Positions 14,471 to 23,735 of a DNA stretch of 34,369 nt are shown here, in pieces (positions within the stretch are counted from its first letter, which is position 1; every line of letters begins with the position of its first letter). The notes beneath the pieces were generated by a model. It searched no databases. It saw only the letters and a list, made by a program, of their open reading frames with translations, and was not told the origin of the DNA. Origin of the DNA: an uncultured Bacteroides sp. (GTDB lineage Bacteria; Bacteroidota; Bacteroidia; Bacteroidales; Bacteroidaceae); the NCBI RefSeq assembly GCF_905207245.1, contig NZ_CAJLKP010000066.1, forward strand, positions 1 to 34,369, given 5' to 3'. The position numbers and the translations under genes are program-made.

Positions 14471-16678
14471 ATGATACAGACTGTAATCAAAAGAGACGGA
14501 CGTGTAGTCGGCTTTAACGAAGAGAAAATAGTCACTGCTATCCGCAAAGCAATGCTGCATACGGACAAGGGTGAAGACATGCAACTGATACGCCAAATCA
14601 CAGATCATATATCCTTTAAAGGAAGTGCACAAATGACGGTGGAAGCTCTTCAGGATGCTGTAGAAATGGAACTGATGAAGAGTAGCCGTAAAGATGTGGC
14701 ACAGAAATACATTGCTTACCGCAATCAGCGCAGCATTGCCCGTAAAGCAAAGACACGTGATATGTTTCTGGAGATTATCGAAATCAAGTCTAACGACGTA
14801 ACACGGGAAAATGCCAATATGAATGCCGATACTCCGGCAGGCATGATGATGAAATTTGCCAGTGAAACAACGAAGCCGTTTGTAGATGACTATCTGCTGA
14901 GCGAAGAAGTGCTGGATGCTGTTAACAATAACTATCTGCACATCCATGATAAAGATTACTACCCCACCAAGAGTCTGACATGCGTGCAACACCCGTTAGA
15001 TCGTATTCTGACTTATGGTTTCTCTGCCGGACACGGTGAATCACGCCCCGCCAAACGCATTGAAACGGCGAGTATTCTGGGGTGCATCTCATTGGAAACT
15101 GCACAGAACGAGATGCACGGAGGACAGGCCATTCCGGCATTCGACTTTTATCTGGCGCCTTATGTGCGCAACAGCTATATCGAAGAAATTAAGAATCTCG
15201 AAGAACTGAACGGAAAAGATTATTCACATCTCTACCAGAAGGAACTTACAGACTACCTACAACAGCCGTTGGATGGACTTTCTGATGAGAAACGCATCGT
15301 GCAACATGCTGTCAATAAGACTGTGGCCCGCGTGCACCAGTCCATGGAAGCATTCATCCACAACATGAACACCATCCACTCACGCGGTGGAAATCAGGTC
15401 GTGTTCAGCTCCATCAATTACGGTACGGACACTTCGGCAGAAGGACGATGTATCATTCGTGAATTACTGAAAAGTACATATCAGGGTGTGGGCAATGGCG
15501 AAACGCCTATTTTCCCCATCCAAATATGGAAAAAGAAGCGTGGCGTAAGTTATCTGCCCGAAGACCGGAACTTCGACCTCTACCAACTTGCCTGCAAGGT
15601 GACAGCGCGCCGTTTCTTCCCTAACTTCCTGAATCTGGATGCTACCTTCAATCAGAGTGAAGAATGGAAAGAGGATGACCCGAAACGCTATCAGCATGAA
15701 GTGGCAACGATGGGATGCCGTACGCGTGTATTTGAAAACCGCTTCGGACCGAAAACATCTATCGGACGCGGAAATATTTCGTTCTCTACCATCAATATCG
15801 TGGGTCTCGCCATCGAGTGCATGAAAATAGAAGACGAAGAACTGCGCATCGCCAAGTTCTTTGCAAAACTGGATGAAATGCTCGAAGTAACTGCACGTCA
15901 GCTACACGAACGCATGGAATTCCAGAAGACTGCATTTGCTAAGCAGTTCCCGCTATTGATGTCAGCTTTATGGGTAGGCTGCGAGAAGCTGAAGCCAAAC
16001 GATACAATTGCCTCCGTCATCAACCAAGGAACATTGGGAATTGGATTCATCGGACTGGCAGAATGCCTGGTGGCCCTTATCGGAAAACATCACGGAGAGT
16101 CGGAAAAAGCACAGGAACTGGGTGTGAAAATAGTGACGTATATGCGTGACCGCGCCAACCAGTTCTCCGAACAATATCATCATAACTACAGTGTGCTGGC
16201 CACTCCTGCCGAAGGGTTATCGGGTAAATTCACAAGGATAGACCGTAAGAGATATGGGGTGCTCCCGGGAATTACAGACAGGGATTATTATACAAACTCC
16301 AACCATATACCTGTATATTACAAATGCAGCGCCCGCCACAAAGCGGAAGTGGAAGCTCCGTATCATGACCTGACTCGTGGTGGACATATTTTCTATGTGG
16401 AAATGGATGGTGACGCTACGCACAATCCAGAAGTCATCATGCGCATAGTGGACATGATGGACCAATATAACATCGGATATGGCTCGGTAAACCATAACCG
16501 CAACCGCTGCCTCGAATGCGGTTACGAAAATTCGACCCCAGACCTGGAAACCTGCCCAAAGTGCGGAAGTAAACATATCGACAAGTTGCAGCGCATCACC
16601 GGTTATCTGGTAGGTACTACTGACCGTTGGAACAATGCCAAACTTTCGGAGCTGAATGACAGAGTCATTCATAATTAA
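14471..16678 (+). CDS. nrdD: Anaerobic (class III) ribonucleoside-triphosphate reductase
   Basis: Makes deoxyribonucleotides from ribonucleoside triphosphates without oxygen, using a glycyl radical. Seen: N-terminal ATP-cone allosteric domain (residues 1-95, VIKRDGRVVGFNEEKI), the reductase barrel, a C-terminal zinc site with two CxxC pairs (CLECG and CPKCGS), and the glycyl-radical region RITGYLVGTTDRWN 20-30 residues from the end. The length, 735 residues, is normal. The ATG at 14471 begins the ATP cone. nrdG lies 111 bases downstream. Confidence 0.97.
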   Translation: MIQTVIKRDGRVVGFNEEKIVTAIRKAMLHTDKGEDMQLIRQITDHISFKGSAQMTVEALQDAVEMELMKSSRKDVAQKYIAYRNQRSIARKAKTRDMFLEIIEIKSNDVTRENANMNADTPAGMMMKFASETTKPFVDDYLLSEEVLDAVNNNYLHIHDKDYYPTKSLTCVQHPLDRILTYGFSAGHGESRPAKRIETASILGCISLETAQNEMHGGQAIPAFDFYLAPYVRNSYIEEIKNLEELNGKDYSHLYQKELTDYLQQPLDGLSDEKRIVQHAVNKTVARVHQSMEAFIHNMNTIHSRGGNQVVFSSINYGTDTSAEGRCIIRELLKSTYQGVGNGETPIFPIQIWKKKRGVSYLPEDRNFDLYQLACKVTARRFFPNFLNLDATFNQSEEWKEDDPKRYQHEVATMGCRTRVFENRFGPKTSIGRGNISFSTINIVGLAIECMKIEDEELRIAKFFAKLDEMLEVTARQLHERMEFQKTAFAKQFPLLMSALWVGCEKLKPNDTIASVINQGTLGIGFIGLAECLVALIGKHHGESEKAQELGVKIVTYMRDRANQFSEQYHHNYSVLATPAEGLSGKFTRIDRKRYGVLPGITDRDYYTNSNHIPVYYKCSARHKAEVEAPYHDLTRGGHIFYVEMDGDATHNPEVIMRIVDMMDQYNIGYGSVNHNRNRCLECGYENSTPDLETCPKCGSKHIDKLQRITGYLVGTTDRWNNAKLSELNDRVIHN

Positions 16679-16789
16679 AAATTGAAAATTAAAAATTAAA
16701 GGGCTGCGCAATAGTAAAACAGCCCTTCTCCTTAATTTTCAATTCACCACACCACTTCATTTTTTTATTTTTAATTTTCAATTTAAATC
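16673..16789 (+). repeat. Inverted A/T repeat and hairpin between nrdD and nrdG
   Basis: A 28-nt A-tract repeat (16673-16700) overlaps the nrdD stop. AAGGGCTG and CAGCCCTT pair around a 13-nt loop (about 16699-16727), and the outer AATTGAAAATTAA pairs with TTAATTTTCAATT near 16732-16744. A second inverted copy lies at about 16769-16784. The hairpin may attenuate or process the mRNA between the genes. Confidence 0.55.
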
Positions 16790-17299
16790 GTGCTTTCCAT
16801 TCTTAATATCATAGAAGATACTACAGTGGATGGTCCGGGTTTCCGGACCTCCATTTATGCAGCCGGATGTCCGAACAGATGCCCTGGTTGCCATAACCCT
16901 GAATCCTGGGACATTGACCGGGGACATTGGATGTCAACAAACGAAATTCTGAAAAAAGTGCTTGCCGATGACTTCGCTGATGTGACGTTCAGTGGCGGAG
17001 ACCCCATGTATCAGCCGGAAGGATTTGTAGAACTGGCACGTGCCATCAAAGAGAAAAGTAATAAGAATATCTGGTGCTATACAGGATATACTTTTGAGAA
17101 TCTGCTGCGCAACCCATTGCAAGCCAAGCTACTGGAATACATTGATGTACTGGTGGACGGCAAGTTCAAACAGGAATTACGTGATGAAAGTTTATGCTTC
17201 CGTGGAAGCAAGAACCAGCGATTGATTGACGTACCCGCCTCACTAGCAGCAGGAGAAGTAGTCACATATAACTATAATCCGATACCCTGTATCGCCTAA
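16790..17299 (+). CDS. nrdG: Anaerobic ribonucleotide reductase activating protein
   Basis: Radical SAM enzyme that puts the glycyl radical on NrdD. Seen: the iron-sulfur motif CPNRCPGC (CxxxCxxC) near residues 28-35, followed by the SAM-binding glycines FSGGDPMYQPEG. The 169-residue length is normal for the family. The start is a GTG at 16790 giving MLSILNIIEDTTVDGPGF, the usual N-terminus; no ATG is available in frame. It sits downstream of nrdD on the same strand, and no promoter is seen between them. Confidence 0.95.
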   Translation: MLSILNIIEDTTVDGPGFRTSIYAAGCPNRCPGCHNPESWDIDRGHWMSTNEILKKVLADDFADVTFSGGDPMYQPEGFVELARAIKEKSNKNIWCYTGYTFENLLRNPLQAKLLEYIDVLVDGKFKQELRDESLCFRGSKNQRLIDVPASLAAGEVVTYNYNPIPCIA

Positions 17300-17322
17300 A
17301 AGCCAAATATACTCTGCATCCG

Positions 17323-17354
17323 TTTCTTTCTTTCCTCAAAAAACCGTACCTTTG
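17323..17354 (+). promoter_or_regulatory. Promoter of the thrE-like pair
   Basis: TACCTTTG at 17347-17354 with TTTC (one mismatch from TTTG) 20 nt upstream, at 17323-17326; 44 nt before the ATG. Confidence 0.6.
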
Positions 17355-17398
17355 CGGCGCTTTTCAAGAATAGGTAACTTAGGATAACATTTTAAAGT

Positions 17399-18166
17399 AT
17401 GAATTCGCCAAACGAATTAAAAGAAATTACCCGGTTTCTGCTGGAGTATGCCAATCGGCTCATGGGTTCGGGCGTCCACACCTCGCGCGTGATACGAAAT
17501 ACCCGCCGCATCGGAAAATCACTGGACGTTGACGTCAAAATGAGCCTTTTTCAAAAGACCATGGTGGTGAGTGTATGCGACATCGACAGCATGGAAGTTT
17601 ACAACGAAGTAGCTATCATTCCCGCATTCCCCATCAGTTTTGAGCTGAACTCCGAACTGAGCGCGCTTAGCTGGGAGGCTTACGACAATCACTTGCCTTT
17701 GGACACACTTTGGGAGAAATACGAGAAAATCATCTCACGCCCCAAGATGGACCCGCTTTGCACACTCTTCCTTGTAGGATTTGCCAATGCATCCTTCTGC
17801 GCCCTGTTTGGTGGAGACTGGACTGCACGCATCATCGTATTTTCCGCCACGCTTATCGGCTTCTACATCAAACAGGTTATGCAGAAAAAGAAAATCAACC
17901 ATTATCTGGTTTTCATCGTCTCAGCCCTTGCCGCCTCCCTGGTGGCTTCTTCAGCCTTAACACTGGAAACGACGGCTGAAATAGCCATTGCCACCAGTGT
18001 ACTCTATCTGGTGCCGGGCGTGCCATTGCTAAACGGGGTTATCGACATTGTCGAAGGTCATGTGCTGACCGGATGTACACGACTTATTCAGGCATTATTG
18101 CTGGTACTGTGCATCGCTGTGGGACTTTCATGTACGCTCATGTTAATTAGAAACAGTTTATTATGA
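17399..18166 (+). CDS. Threonine/serine exporter family protein, N-terminal part (ThrE)
   Basis: First half of a split ThrE-type amino-acid exporter. Seen: soluble N-terminal domain with the family motif FLLEYANRLMGSGVHTSRV, then about five membrane segments from near residue 115. In actinobacterial ThrE the two parts are one protein; here the next gene carries the second part. The stop codon overlaps the start of the next gene in ATGA (18163-18166), so they are translationally coupled. Substrate is assumed from the family. Confidence 0.88.
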   Translation: MNSPNELKEITRFLLEYANRLMGSGVHTSRVIRNTRRIGKSLDVDVKMSLFQKTMVVSVCDIDSMEVYNEVAIIPAFPISFELNSELSALSWEAYDNHLPLDTLWEKYEKIISRPKMDPLCTLFLVGFANASFCALFGGDWTARIIVFSATLIGFYIKQVMQKKKINHYLVFIVSALAASLVASSALTLETTAEIAIATSVLYLVPGVPLLNGVIDIVEGHVLTGCTRLIQALLLVLCIAVGLSCTLMLIRNSLL

Positions 18167-18657
18167 TACTCATTGATATACTTACAGACGGCATGTTTGC
18201 TGCCATTGCCGCCATTGGTTTCGGAGCTATTTCAGATCCTCCTTTGCGCGCTTTCCCCTCCATTGCCCTGCTTGCTGCCATTGGTCATGCCTTGCGTTTC
18301 TGCCTGATGACGTATCTGGGTGTGGATATTGCAACCGCATCTTTATTCGCTTCTTTCAGCATCGGTATGGGAAGCCTTGTTTTGGGAAAACGCATTTACT
18401 GCCCCATGACTGTACTTTACATTCCGGCACTGTTGCCCATGATTCCGGGTATGTATGCCTACAAAATCGTGTTCTCGCTCATCATGTTCATGCAGAATCT
18501 GAAAGTGCCCGAGCTCCAGGAGAAATACCTGATTGATTTATTCACGAATACGATTATCACCTGTAGCGTCATTTTCATGTTGGCAGTGGGTGCCACCATA
18601 CCGTTGTTCCTGTTCATCAAACGGGCTTTCTCCATGACAAGACACGAGAAGAATTAA
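18163..18657 (+). CDS. Threonine/serine exporter family protein, C-terminal part (ThrE_2)
   Basis: Membrane protein of 164 residues with about four to five hydrophobic segments and the family motif YIPALLPMIPGMYAYK. It corresponds to the ThrE_2/DUF3815 half and is expected to form a heteromer with the preceding product. Its ATG lies within the stop of the previous gene. It ends in A-tract repeat DNA (18653-18680). Confidence 0.88.
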   Translation: MILIDILTDGMFAAIAAIGFGAISDPPLRAFPSIALLAAIGHALRFCLMTYLGVDIATASLFASFSIGMGSLVLGKRIYCPMTVLYIPALLPMIPGMYAYKIVFSLIMFMQNLKVPELQEKYLIDLFTNTIITCSVIFMLAVGATIPLFLFIKRAFSMTRHEKN

Positions 18658-18688
18658 AAATTAAAAGTTAAAAATTAAAAGATTGCGT

Positions 18689-19411
18689 ATGGAAGTTTTT
18701 TGGAAAACAATCGCACAATATAATGAGGGGACTTGGATTGCCCAAGTTATTATCACCGTTGTAGGTATTCTGCTGACCGTGCTTCTTTATCAAAAACCCA
18801 CCGTATTGGTGAAGCGGCTGATGAAGGGATATATGGTATTTCTGAATAGTTGGATTGCTATCGTTTACTATATGATTTATTGCGGTGAACGGAGCTACAA
18901 CTATATACTTGCTATTTTCTGGGGAGTGATTGCTCTCATCTGGCTATGGGACCTGTTCACGAATTATACGCCGTTTGAGCGTTATCACAAATACGATAAG
19001 TTGACTTATGTATTGTATGCCATGCCATTCCTCTACCCTCTGCTTTCGTATGCACGAGGTATGGAATTTCCGATGATGACCACAAGTGTGATGCCTTGTT
19101 CAGTAGCTGTATTCACTATCGGACTACTACTGGCATTCTCACGGAAAGTTAATTTGCTTGTCATACTTTTCCTTTGCCACTGGGCATTGATTGCCTTCTC
19201 AAAGGTTTATGTCTATAAGATTCCTGAAGATTTGTTACTGGCAAGTGCTACCGTACCCGCCATATATCTATTCTTCAAAAATTACTTCGACCAGAATCTG
19301 CATAAGGAAACAAAGCCAAGCGCTAAATATACGAATTGGATACTAATTGCACTGTGTGTGGCAATCGGAGTATTCCTGAGCGTAACAATATTCCATGAAG
19401 TAATCGCTTAA
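18689..19411 (+). CDS. DUF6064-like multi-pass membrane protein
   Basis: Membrane protein of 240 residues with about eight hydrophobic segments and the start MEVFWKTIAQYNEGTWIAQV. The N-terminal FWxxIAxYNxxTW pattern and overall layout fit DUF6064, a family of unknown function. The ATG at 18689 is preferred over a TTG two codons upstream. It is 31 bases behind the exporter pair, separated by an A-tract repeat, so it may be co-transcribed. No catalytic residues are evident. Confidence 0.75.
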   Translation: MEVFWKTIAQYNEGTWIAQVIITVVGILLTVLLYQKPTVLVKRLMKGYMVFLNSWIAIVYYMIYCGERSYNYILAIFWGVIALIWLWDLFTNYTPFERYHKYDKLTYVLYAMPFLYPLLSYARGMEFPMMTTSVMPCSVAVFTIGLLLAFSRKVNLLVILFLCHWALIAFSKVYVYKIPEDLLLASATVPAIYLFFKNYFDQNLHKETKPSAKYTNWILIALCVAIGVFLSVTIFHEVIA

Positions 19412-19413
19412 TA

Positions 19414-19486
19414 AATATAAGGTATGAAGTGTCAGGTATAAACTATGCAGTGTCATAGTCCACCTCAATACTTCATACCTTATATT
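19414..19486. terminator. Convergent-gene inverted repeat
   Basis: Perfect 17-bp arms (19414-19430 and 19470-19486) with a 39-nt loop, placed between the convergent DUF6064 and gpmA genes. T-rich sequence follows in the plus direction (TATATTTTAT). It probably ends transcripts from both sides. Confidence 0.55.
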
Positions 19487-19499
19487 TTATACTTAATTT

Positions 19500-20249
19500 T
19501 CATTTAGTATTCTTTCCCTGATTCGCTACCGCCTCCATCAATTTCTTTATCTCTTCCGGATCTCCCAGGAAATAATCTTTCACTAAGTTCAGATCGTCAT
19601 CAAATTCAAAGACGTAGGGAACAGCAGTAGGCAAATTCAGCTTTACAATGTCTTCGTCAGAAATACCTTTCAAATGCTTGATAATGCCACGCAAACTATT
19701 GCCGTGCGCCACAACCAACAGTTCATCCACAGTTTTCAGATTTGGGAAAATCACACACTTCCAGTAAGGCATGATACGTTCAATGGTATCCTTCAATGAT
19801 TCGGTGCGAGGCAATTCTGCATCGGGCACTTCATTATAGCGGATTTCAAAACGCGGGTTACGAGGATCCTCTTCGGTAAGTGCATGCGGAGCAACATCAT
19901 AGCTGCGGCGCCAGATTAAAACCTGTTCTTCACCATACTTGGCAGCAGTTTCCGCTTTATTCAAACCCTGGAGCTGACCATAATGCTTTTCATTCAGACG
20001 CCAGGATTTCTCCACTGGTATCCAGTCCTGATCCATACGGTCCAACACTGTATTCAGAGTCTTCACTGCACGTTTCAGATAGGAAGTATAGGCCTTTCCA
20101 AACTGAAAGTCATTATCTATCAATAACTGTCCGGCTCTCGTAGCTTCGGCAATGCCTTTTTCCGTCAGGTCCACATCAGTCCAACCGGTGAAGCGGTTCT
20201 CTTTGTTCCATGCGCTCTCGCCGTGGCGGAGCAGTACAATTTTCTTCAT
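19500..20249 (-). CDS. gpmA: 2,3-bisphosphoglycerate-dependent phosphoglycerate mutase
   Basis: Interconverts 3- and 2-phosphoglycerate in glycolysis. Seen: phosphohistidine motif LLRHGESAWN (His9), substrate-binding NRFTGWTDVDL, the catalytic Glu region RLNEKHYGQLQG, and the second histidine in VVAHGNSLRG. The length, 249 residues, is usual for the dimeric/tetrameric GpmA type. It starts at the ATG at 20249. No consensus promoter was found in the 126-bp gap upstream. Confidence 0.97.
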   Translation of the reverse strand: MKKIVLLRHGESAWNKENRFTGWTDVDLTEKGIAEATRAGQLLIDNDFQFGKAYTSYLKRAVKTLNTVLDRMDQDWIPVEKSWRLNEKHYGQLQGLNKAETAAKYGEEQVLIWRRSYDVAPHALTEEDPRNPRFEIRYNEVPDAELPRTESLKDTIERIMPYWKCVIFPNLKTVDELLVVAHGNSLRGIIKHLKGISDEDIVKLNLPTAVPYVFEFDDDLNLVKDYFLGDPEEIKKLMEAVANQGKNTK

Positions 20250-20308
20250 ACGAATTTCTATTTAATTAATCGTATGGATAAAACACGCATCCGCCGGAAC
20301 TTGTTCAA

Positions 20309-20350
20309 CAAAAAAAACAAACCGTCTGTTTTCATAAGAACAAACGGTCT
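20309..20350 (-). terminator. Terminator after the 20376-21032 gene
   Basis: On the minus strand ACCGTTTGTT pairs with AACAGACGGT (20339-20348 with 20321-20330, one G-U), followed by TTTGTTTTTTT. Confidence 0.8.
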
Positions 20351-20375
20351 GCTTAATTTTTCTTTAAGATTCTCC

Positions 20376-21032
20376 CTATTTCTTTAGCGAATCAGCATAC
20401 ACATACAGCCCTAACATCTGCTGCGCATCATCAAATTTCACCTTATTCTCTTGAATATAGCGTTCCAGTTTTTCACGTTGAGGAGAATTCAATTTCAAAA
20501 ATTGCTTCATATTACGGATTTCTTTCTTTTTTCCTTTTTTCTCCACCCAATATACATTATAACGCTTGCCCAACTCCAATTTTCCGGGATCATAAGTGGC
20601 CGTCAGCCTGCCACTATTGCTTCCTACCATAGAGTAAGTAGTGGAACTGGATACAGAAGAAGTGCCGCCATATCCCGCAGGTTTCGGTTTATCGCGCGCC
20701 GTTCCTTTATACTGCACGTAAAACAATGGCTCCGAAGATAATATTTCAATTCCGGCACTCTTTTCGGGATAAAACACCCGGTCACCAAACTTTATAATAT
20801 TCACCTCATCAGCATTCGCCAGGATTTTTACTTGCTGTCCATCCTGTTCATCAATAAAGTAGAACTTTTCACTTACCAGATTATAGTTCATCTTGTTATG
20901 AACCTGCCTGCCATTTTTCATATAAATGACGGCATCCTGATAATCACCAAAGAGAAAAGAAGAACTCTCTTGTGCATATCCTCCCGAAACTGCACAAAAC
21001 AAAACGCTCAGAAAAAGAAGTAAATGTCTCAT
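20376..21032 (-). CDS. Secreted protein of unknown function
   Basis: Not recognised. It has a clear Sec signal peptide (MRHLLLFLSVLFCAVSGGYAQ, predicted cut after AQ-like region near residue 21) and no lipobox, so it is periplasmic or associated with the outer membrane. The first half is predicted beta-rich (AVIYMKNGRQVHNKMNYNLVSEKFYFID), resembling the small beta domains seen in many Bacteroidales secreted proteins. A Ser-rich linker (SSVSSSTTYS) follows, then a basic segment (KKGKKKEIRN) and a helical C-terminus ending near DSLKK. It lies between gpmA and glgP on the same strand with its own terminator. Confidence 0.8.
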   Translation of the reverse strand: MRHLLLFLSVLFCAVSGGYAQESSSFLFGDYQDAVIYMKNGRQVHNKMNYNLVSEKFYFIDEQDGQQVKILANADEVNIIKFGDRVFYPEKSAGIEILSSEPLFYVQYKGTARDKPKPAGYGGTSSVSSSTTYSMVGSNSGRLTATYDPGKLELGKRYNVYWVEKKGKKKEIRNMKQFLKLNSPQREKLERYIQENKVKFDDAQQMLGLYVYADSLKK

Positions 21033-21055
21033 AGCACATCTATTATTAAGGTGAA

Positions 21056-21110
21056 TAAAAAACGAAAAGCTGCCCCGAGAAGTTTGATAACTTCCCGCAA
21101 GCAGCTTCTC
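21056..21110 (-). terminator. Terminator after glycogen phosphorylase
   Basis: A branched stem: GAGAAGCTGC with GCAGCTTTTC outside and GAAGTT/AACTTC inside, followed on the minus strand by GTTTTTTATT. It begins about 20 nt after the glgP stop. Confidence 0.75.
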
Positions 21111-21130
21111 TATGTTGTTATATTAAACTC

Positions 21131-23695
21131 TTATACGAACCAACGAACGTAACAGAAATCCTGACGGTGCGGCAGTTCAGAGTTTTTCGGGAACATACGG
21201 TAGGATACCTTGAAGCTACCTGCGTTCTCTAATTTATGTTTCACTTGGAAGGTGTAGAGGTCGCCCTCTTTCTTCACTACACTGAACGGTTCAACAGAGT
21301 AAATGTGTTGTTTACCGTCTCCGGCAGTGTAAGTAGTTACCAATTCCAGACCGATAGCATCATTCAGGCCCTTTTCATCAATCACGTAAGTAATGGTATA
21401 TTCCTTACCGCTTTCGATAGAACCTTGTATCAGCTCTTCGCCCTTCTCATAAGATACTACTTCCACACTATCCCACTTAGCTACAACTTCTTCTTTCCAA
21501 GCTGCAATTTCCTTAGCTTTGGCATTGTCGTTGGCAGCCAATCCTTTGAAACGTTTAGCCAGCTTGGTGTAGAACTTGCTGTAATAATCGTCCAACTGAC
21601 GCTTCATGGTATAGTGCGGTGCAATCTGGGCGATAGAGTTCTTGATAGTCTTCACCCAACCTTCAGAATACCCCTTCTTGTTGCGTGCATAGTACAACGG
21701 CAAGATTTCAGTTTCAAGAATGCTGTAGATAGTAGCTGCATCCAGCTGGTCCTGATGATCCTGATTCTGGTAAGTACGCTTTTCAGTCAATGCCCAACCT
21801 GCACCTTCGCGGTAGCCTTCCAACCACCATCCGTCAAGTACAGAGAAGTTCACAACACCGTTCATCAACGCCTTTTCACCGGAGGTTCCGGATGCTTCGA
21901 GCGGACGAGTCGGAGTATTCAACCAGATATCGACACCGGATACCAGACGGCGAGCCAACTGCATATCGTAGTTTTCCAGGAAGATAATCTTACCCAGGAA
22001 TTCCGGACGACGGGAGATTTCGATGATTCTCTTAATCAAGCCCTGACCTGCACCGTCATGCGGATGAGCTTTACCGGTGAACAGGAACTGTACCGGATAG
22101 TCGGGATTGTTCACAATCTTAGCCAAACGGTCGAGGTCAGTGAACAGCAGATGAGCACGTTTGTATGTAGCGAAACGACGACCGAAACCAATCAGCAGTG
22201 CGTTCGGGTTAATCTTATCCATCAGAGAAACGATGCGTGAAGGATCGCCCTGATTCTTCAACCAAGTTTCACGATACTGCTTGCGAACATAGTCTATCAA
22301 CTTGTTCTTCAAAGCCATACGGGTTTCCCAAATTTTTTCATCGGGCACATTATAGATAGCTTCCCAAATCTTCGGGTTAGACTGATCATTCAAGAAGTTT
22401 TCGTTGAAGTTGGCAGCATAGAGGTGTTTCCACTCGGTTGCGCTCCAAGTCGGGAAGTGTACGCCGTTGGTAACATAGCCTACGTGCATTTCTTCGGGGA
22501 AGTATCCCTTCCAGATAGTAGAGAACATTTCCTGAGAAACCTTTCCGTGCAGCCAGCTCACACCATTCACTTCCTGCGAAGTGTTGCAAGCGAAGATAGA
22601 CATACAGAAACGTTCGCCCTTATCACCCGGATTGTTACGGCCGAGGTCCATCAGGTCGTCCCAACTGATACCCATCTTAGCAGGATAACCGCCCATATAC
22701 TTGCCGAAAAGACCTTCGTCGAAGTAGTCGTGACCGGCAGGAACCGGAGTATGTACTGTGTACAGAGAAGAAGCACGTACCAACTCGATAGCCTGATCGT
22801 AGGACAAACCTTCGGCTACGTAGTCACAGATACGCTGAACGTTAATCAATGCTGCGTGTCCTTCGTTACAATGGTAAACATCCTTTTTAATGCCCAGTTT
22901 CTTCAATGTCAGTATACCACCGATACCAAGCAGAATTTCTTGTTTCAGACGGTTTTCCCAGTCGCCACCATAAAGCTGGTGAGTGATAGGACGGTCGAAT
23001 TCGCTGTTCATTTCGTTGTCCGTATCCAACAGGTAAAGAGAAATACGTCCAACATTTACACGCCACACGTTAGCATGCACGAAGTAGTCCAGATAAGGAA
23101 CATCTACCACAACCTGGTTTCCGTTTTCGTCCAATACACGGTCGATAGGCAACTGGCCGAAGTTCTGAGCTTCGTAGTTGGCAATCTGCTGACCATCCAT
23201 AGAGAGGGTCTGTGTGAAGTAGCCATAACGATACAGGAAGCCAACTGCACAAAGGTCAACATTACTGTCAGAAGCCTCTTTCAGGTAGTCGCCGGCAAGA
23301 ACGCCCAAACCGCCTGAATATATTTTAAGTACCTGACTCAAACCATATTCCATGCTAAAATAAGCAACAGAAGGACGTTTTTTGTCAGGTTCCACATCCA
23401 TGTATGTTCTGAACTTAGAGTACACGTCGTTCATTCTCTTCAGAATTACTTTGTCGTTTGCGAGTGCTTCGAGTTTTGCATAACTCATTCTTTCCAACAG
23501 AAGGACGGGGTTATGACCTACTTCTTTCCACAAAGCAGGGTCAAGGTCTCTAAACAGTTCGGTAGCTTCGTAATTCCAAGACCACCAAATGTTGTGTGCC
23601 AATTCGGACAATTTCTCCAATTCAGCAGGAACATGAGATTTCACGTTTACATCTTTCCAGTTCGGAGTGTTTACATTACTAACTTTAATCTTCAT
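21131..23695 (-). CDS. glgP: Alpha-glucan (glycogen) phosphorylase, short GT35 form
   Basis: Releases glucose-1-phosphate from glycogen or maltodextrin with phosphate and pyridoxal phosphate. Seen: N-terminal DUF3417-like domain (LSELAHNIWWSWNYEATELFRDLDP, residues 25-55), then the GT35 catalytic core with YFSMEYGL, GGLGVLAGDYLK and the C-terminal PLP-lysine region EASGTSGEKALMNG followed by SVLDGWWLEG. The 854-residue length fits the bacterial/archaeal short-N-terminus type. It starts 40 bases after the glycogen synthase stop on the same strand, so synthesis and breakdown genes share an operon. Confidence 0.95.
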   Translation of the reverse strand: MKIKVSNVNTPNWKDVNVKSHVPAELEKLSELAHNIWWSWNYEATELFRDLDPALWKEVGHNPVLLLERMSYAKLEALANDKVILKRMNDVYSKFRTYMDVEPDKKRPSVAYFSMEYGLSQVLKIYSGGLGVLAGDYLKEASDSNVDLCAVGFLYRYGYFTQTLSMDGQQIANYEAQNFGQLPIDRVLDENGNQVVVDVPYLDYFVHANVWRVNVGRISLYLLDTDNEMNSEFDRPITHQLYGGDWENRLKQEILLGIGGILTLKKLGIKKDVYHCNEGHAALINVQRICDYVAEGLSYDQAIELVRASSLYTVHTPVPAGHDYFDEGLFGKYMGGYPAKMGISWDDLMDLGRNNPGDKGERFCMSIFACNTSQEVNGVSWLHGKVSQEMFSTIWKGYFPEEMHVGYVTNGVHFPTWSATEWKHLYAANFNENFLNDQSNPKIWEAIYNVPDEKIWETRMALKNKLIDYVRKQYRETWLKNQGDPSRIVSLMDKINPNALLIGFGRRFATYKRAHLLFTDLDRLAKIVNNPDYPVQFLFTGKAHPHDGAGQGLIKRIIEISRRPEFLGKIIFLENYDMQLARRLVSGVDIWLNTPTRPLEASGTSGEKALMNGVVNFSVLDGWWLEGYREGAGWALTEKRTYQNQDHQDQLDAATIYSILETEILPLYYARNKKGYSEGWVKTIKNSIAQIAPHYTMKRQLDDYYSKFYTKLAKRFKGLAANDNAKAKEIAAWKEEVVAKWDSVEVVSYEKGEELIQGSIESGKEYTITYVIDEKGLNDAIGLELVTTYTAGDGKQHIYSVEPFSVVKKEGDLYTFQVKHKLENAGSFKVSYRMFPKNSELPHRQDFCYVRWFV

Positions 23696-23735
23696 TGTAT
23701 GATTACTTGATTGATTAATAATTCATATTCTTTTT

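Noticed and set aside
14336..14992. 218-codon minus-strand frame over the nrdD start
   Set aside because: It crosses the nrdD promoter and is antisense to the conserved ATP cone.
16673..16789. Frame disruption or insertion between nrdD and nrdG
   Set aside because: Both genes are full length with intact motifs; the gap holds only repeats and a hairpin.
21236..23317. Two long plus-strand open frames (334 and 297 codons)
   Set aside because: Both are antisense shadows of glycogen phosphorylase, caused by its codon use.
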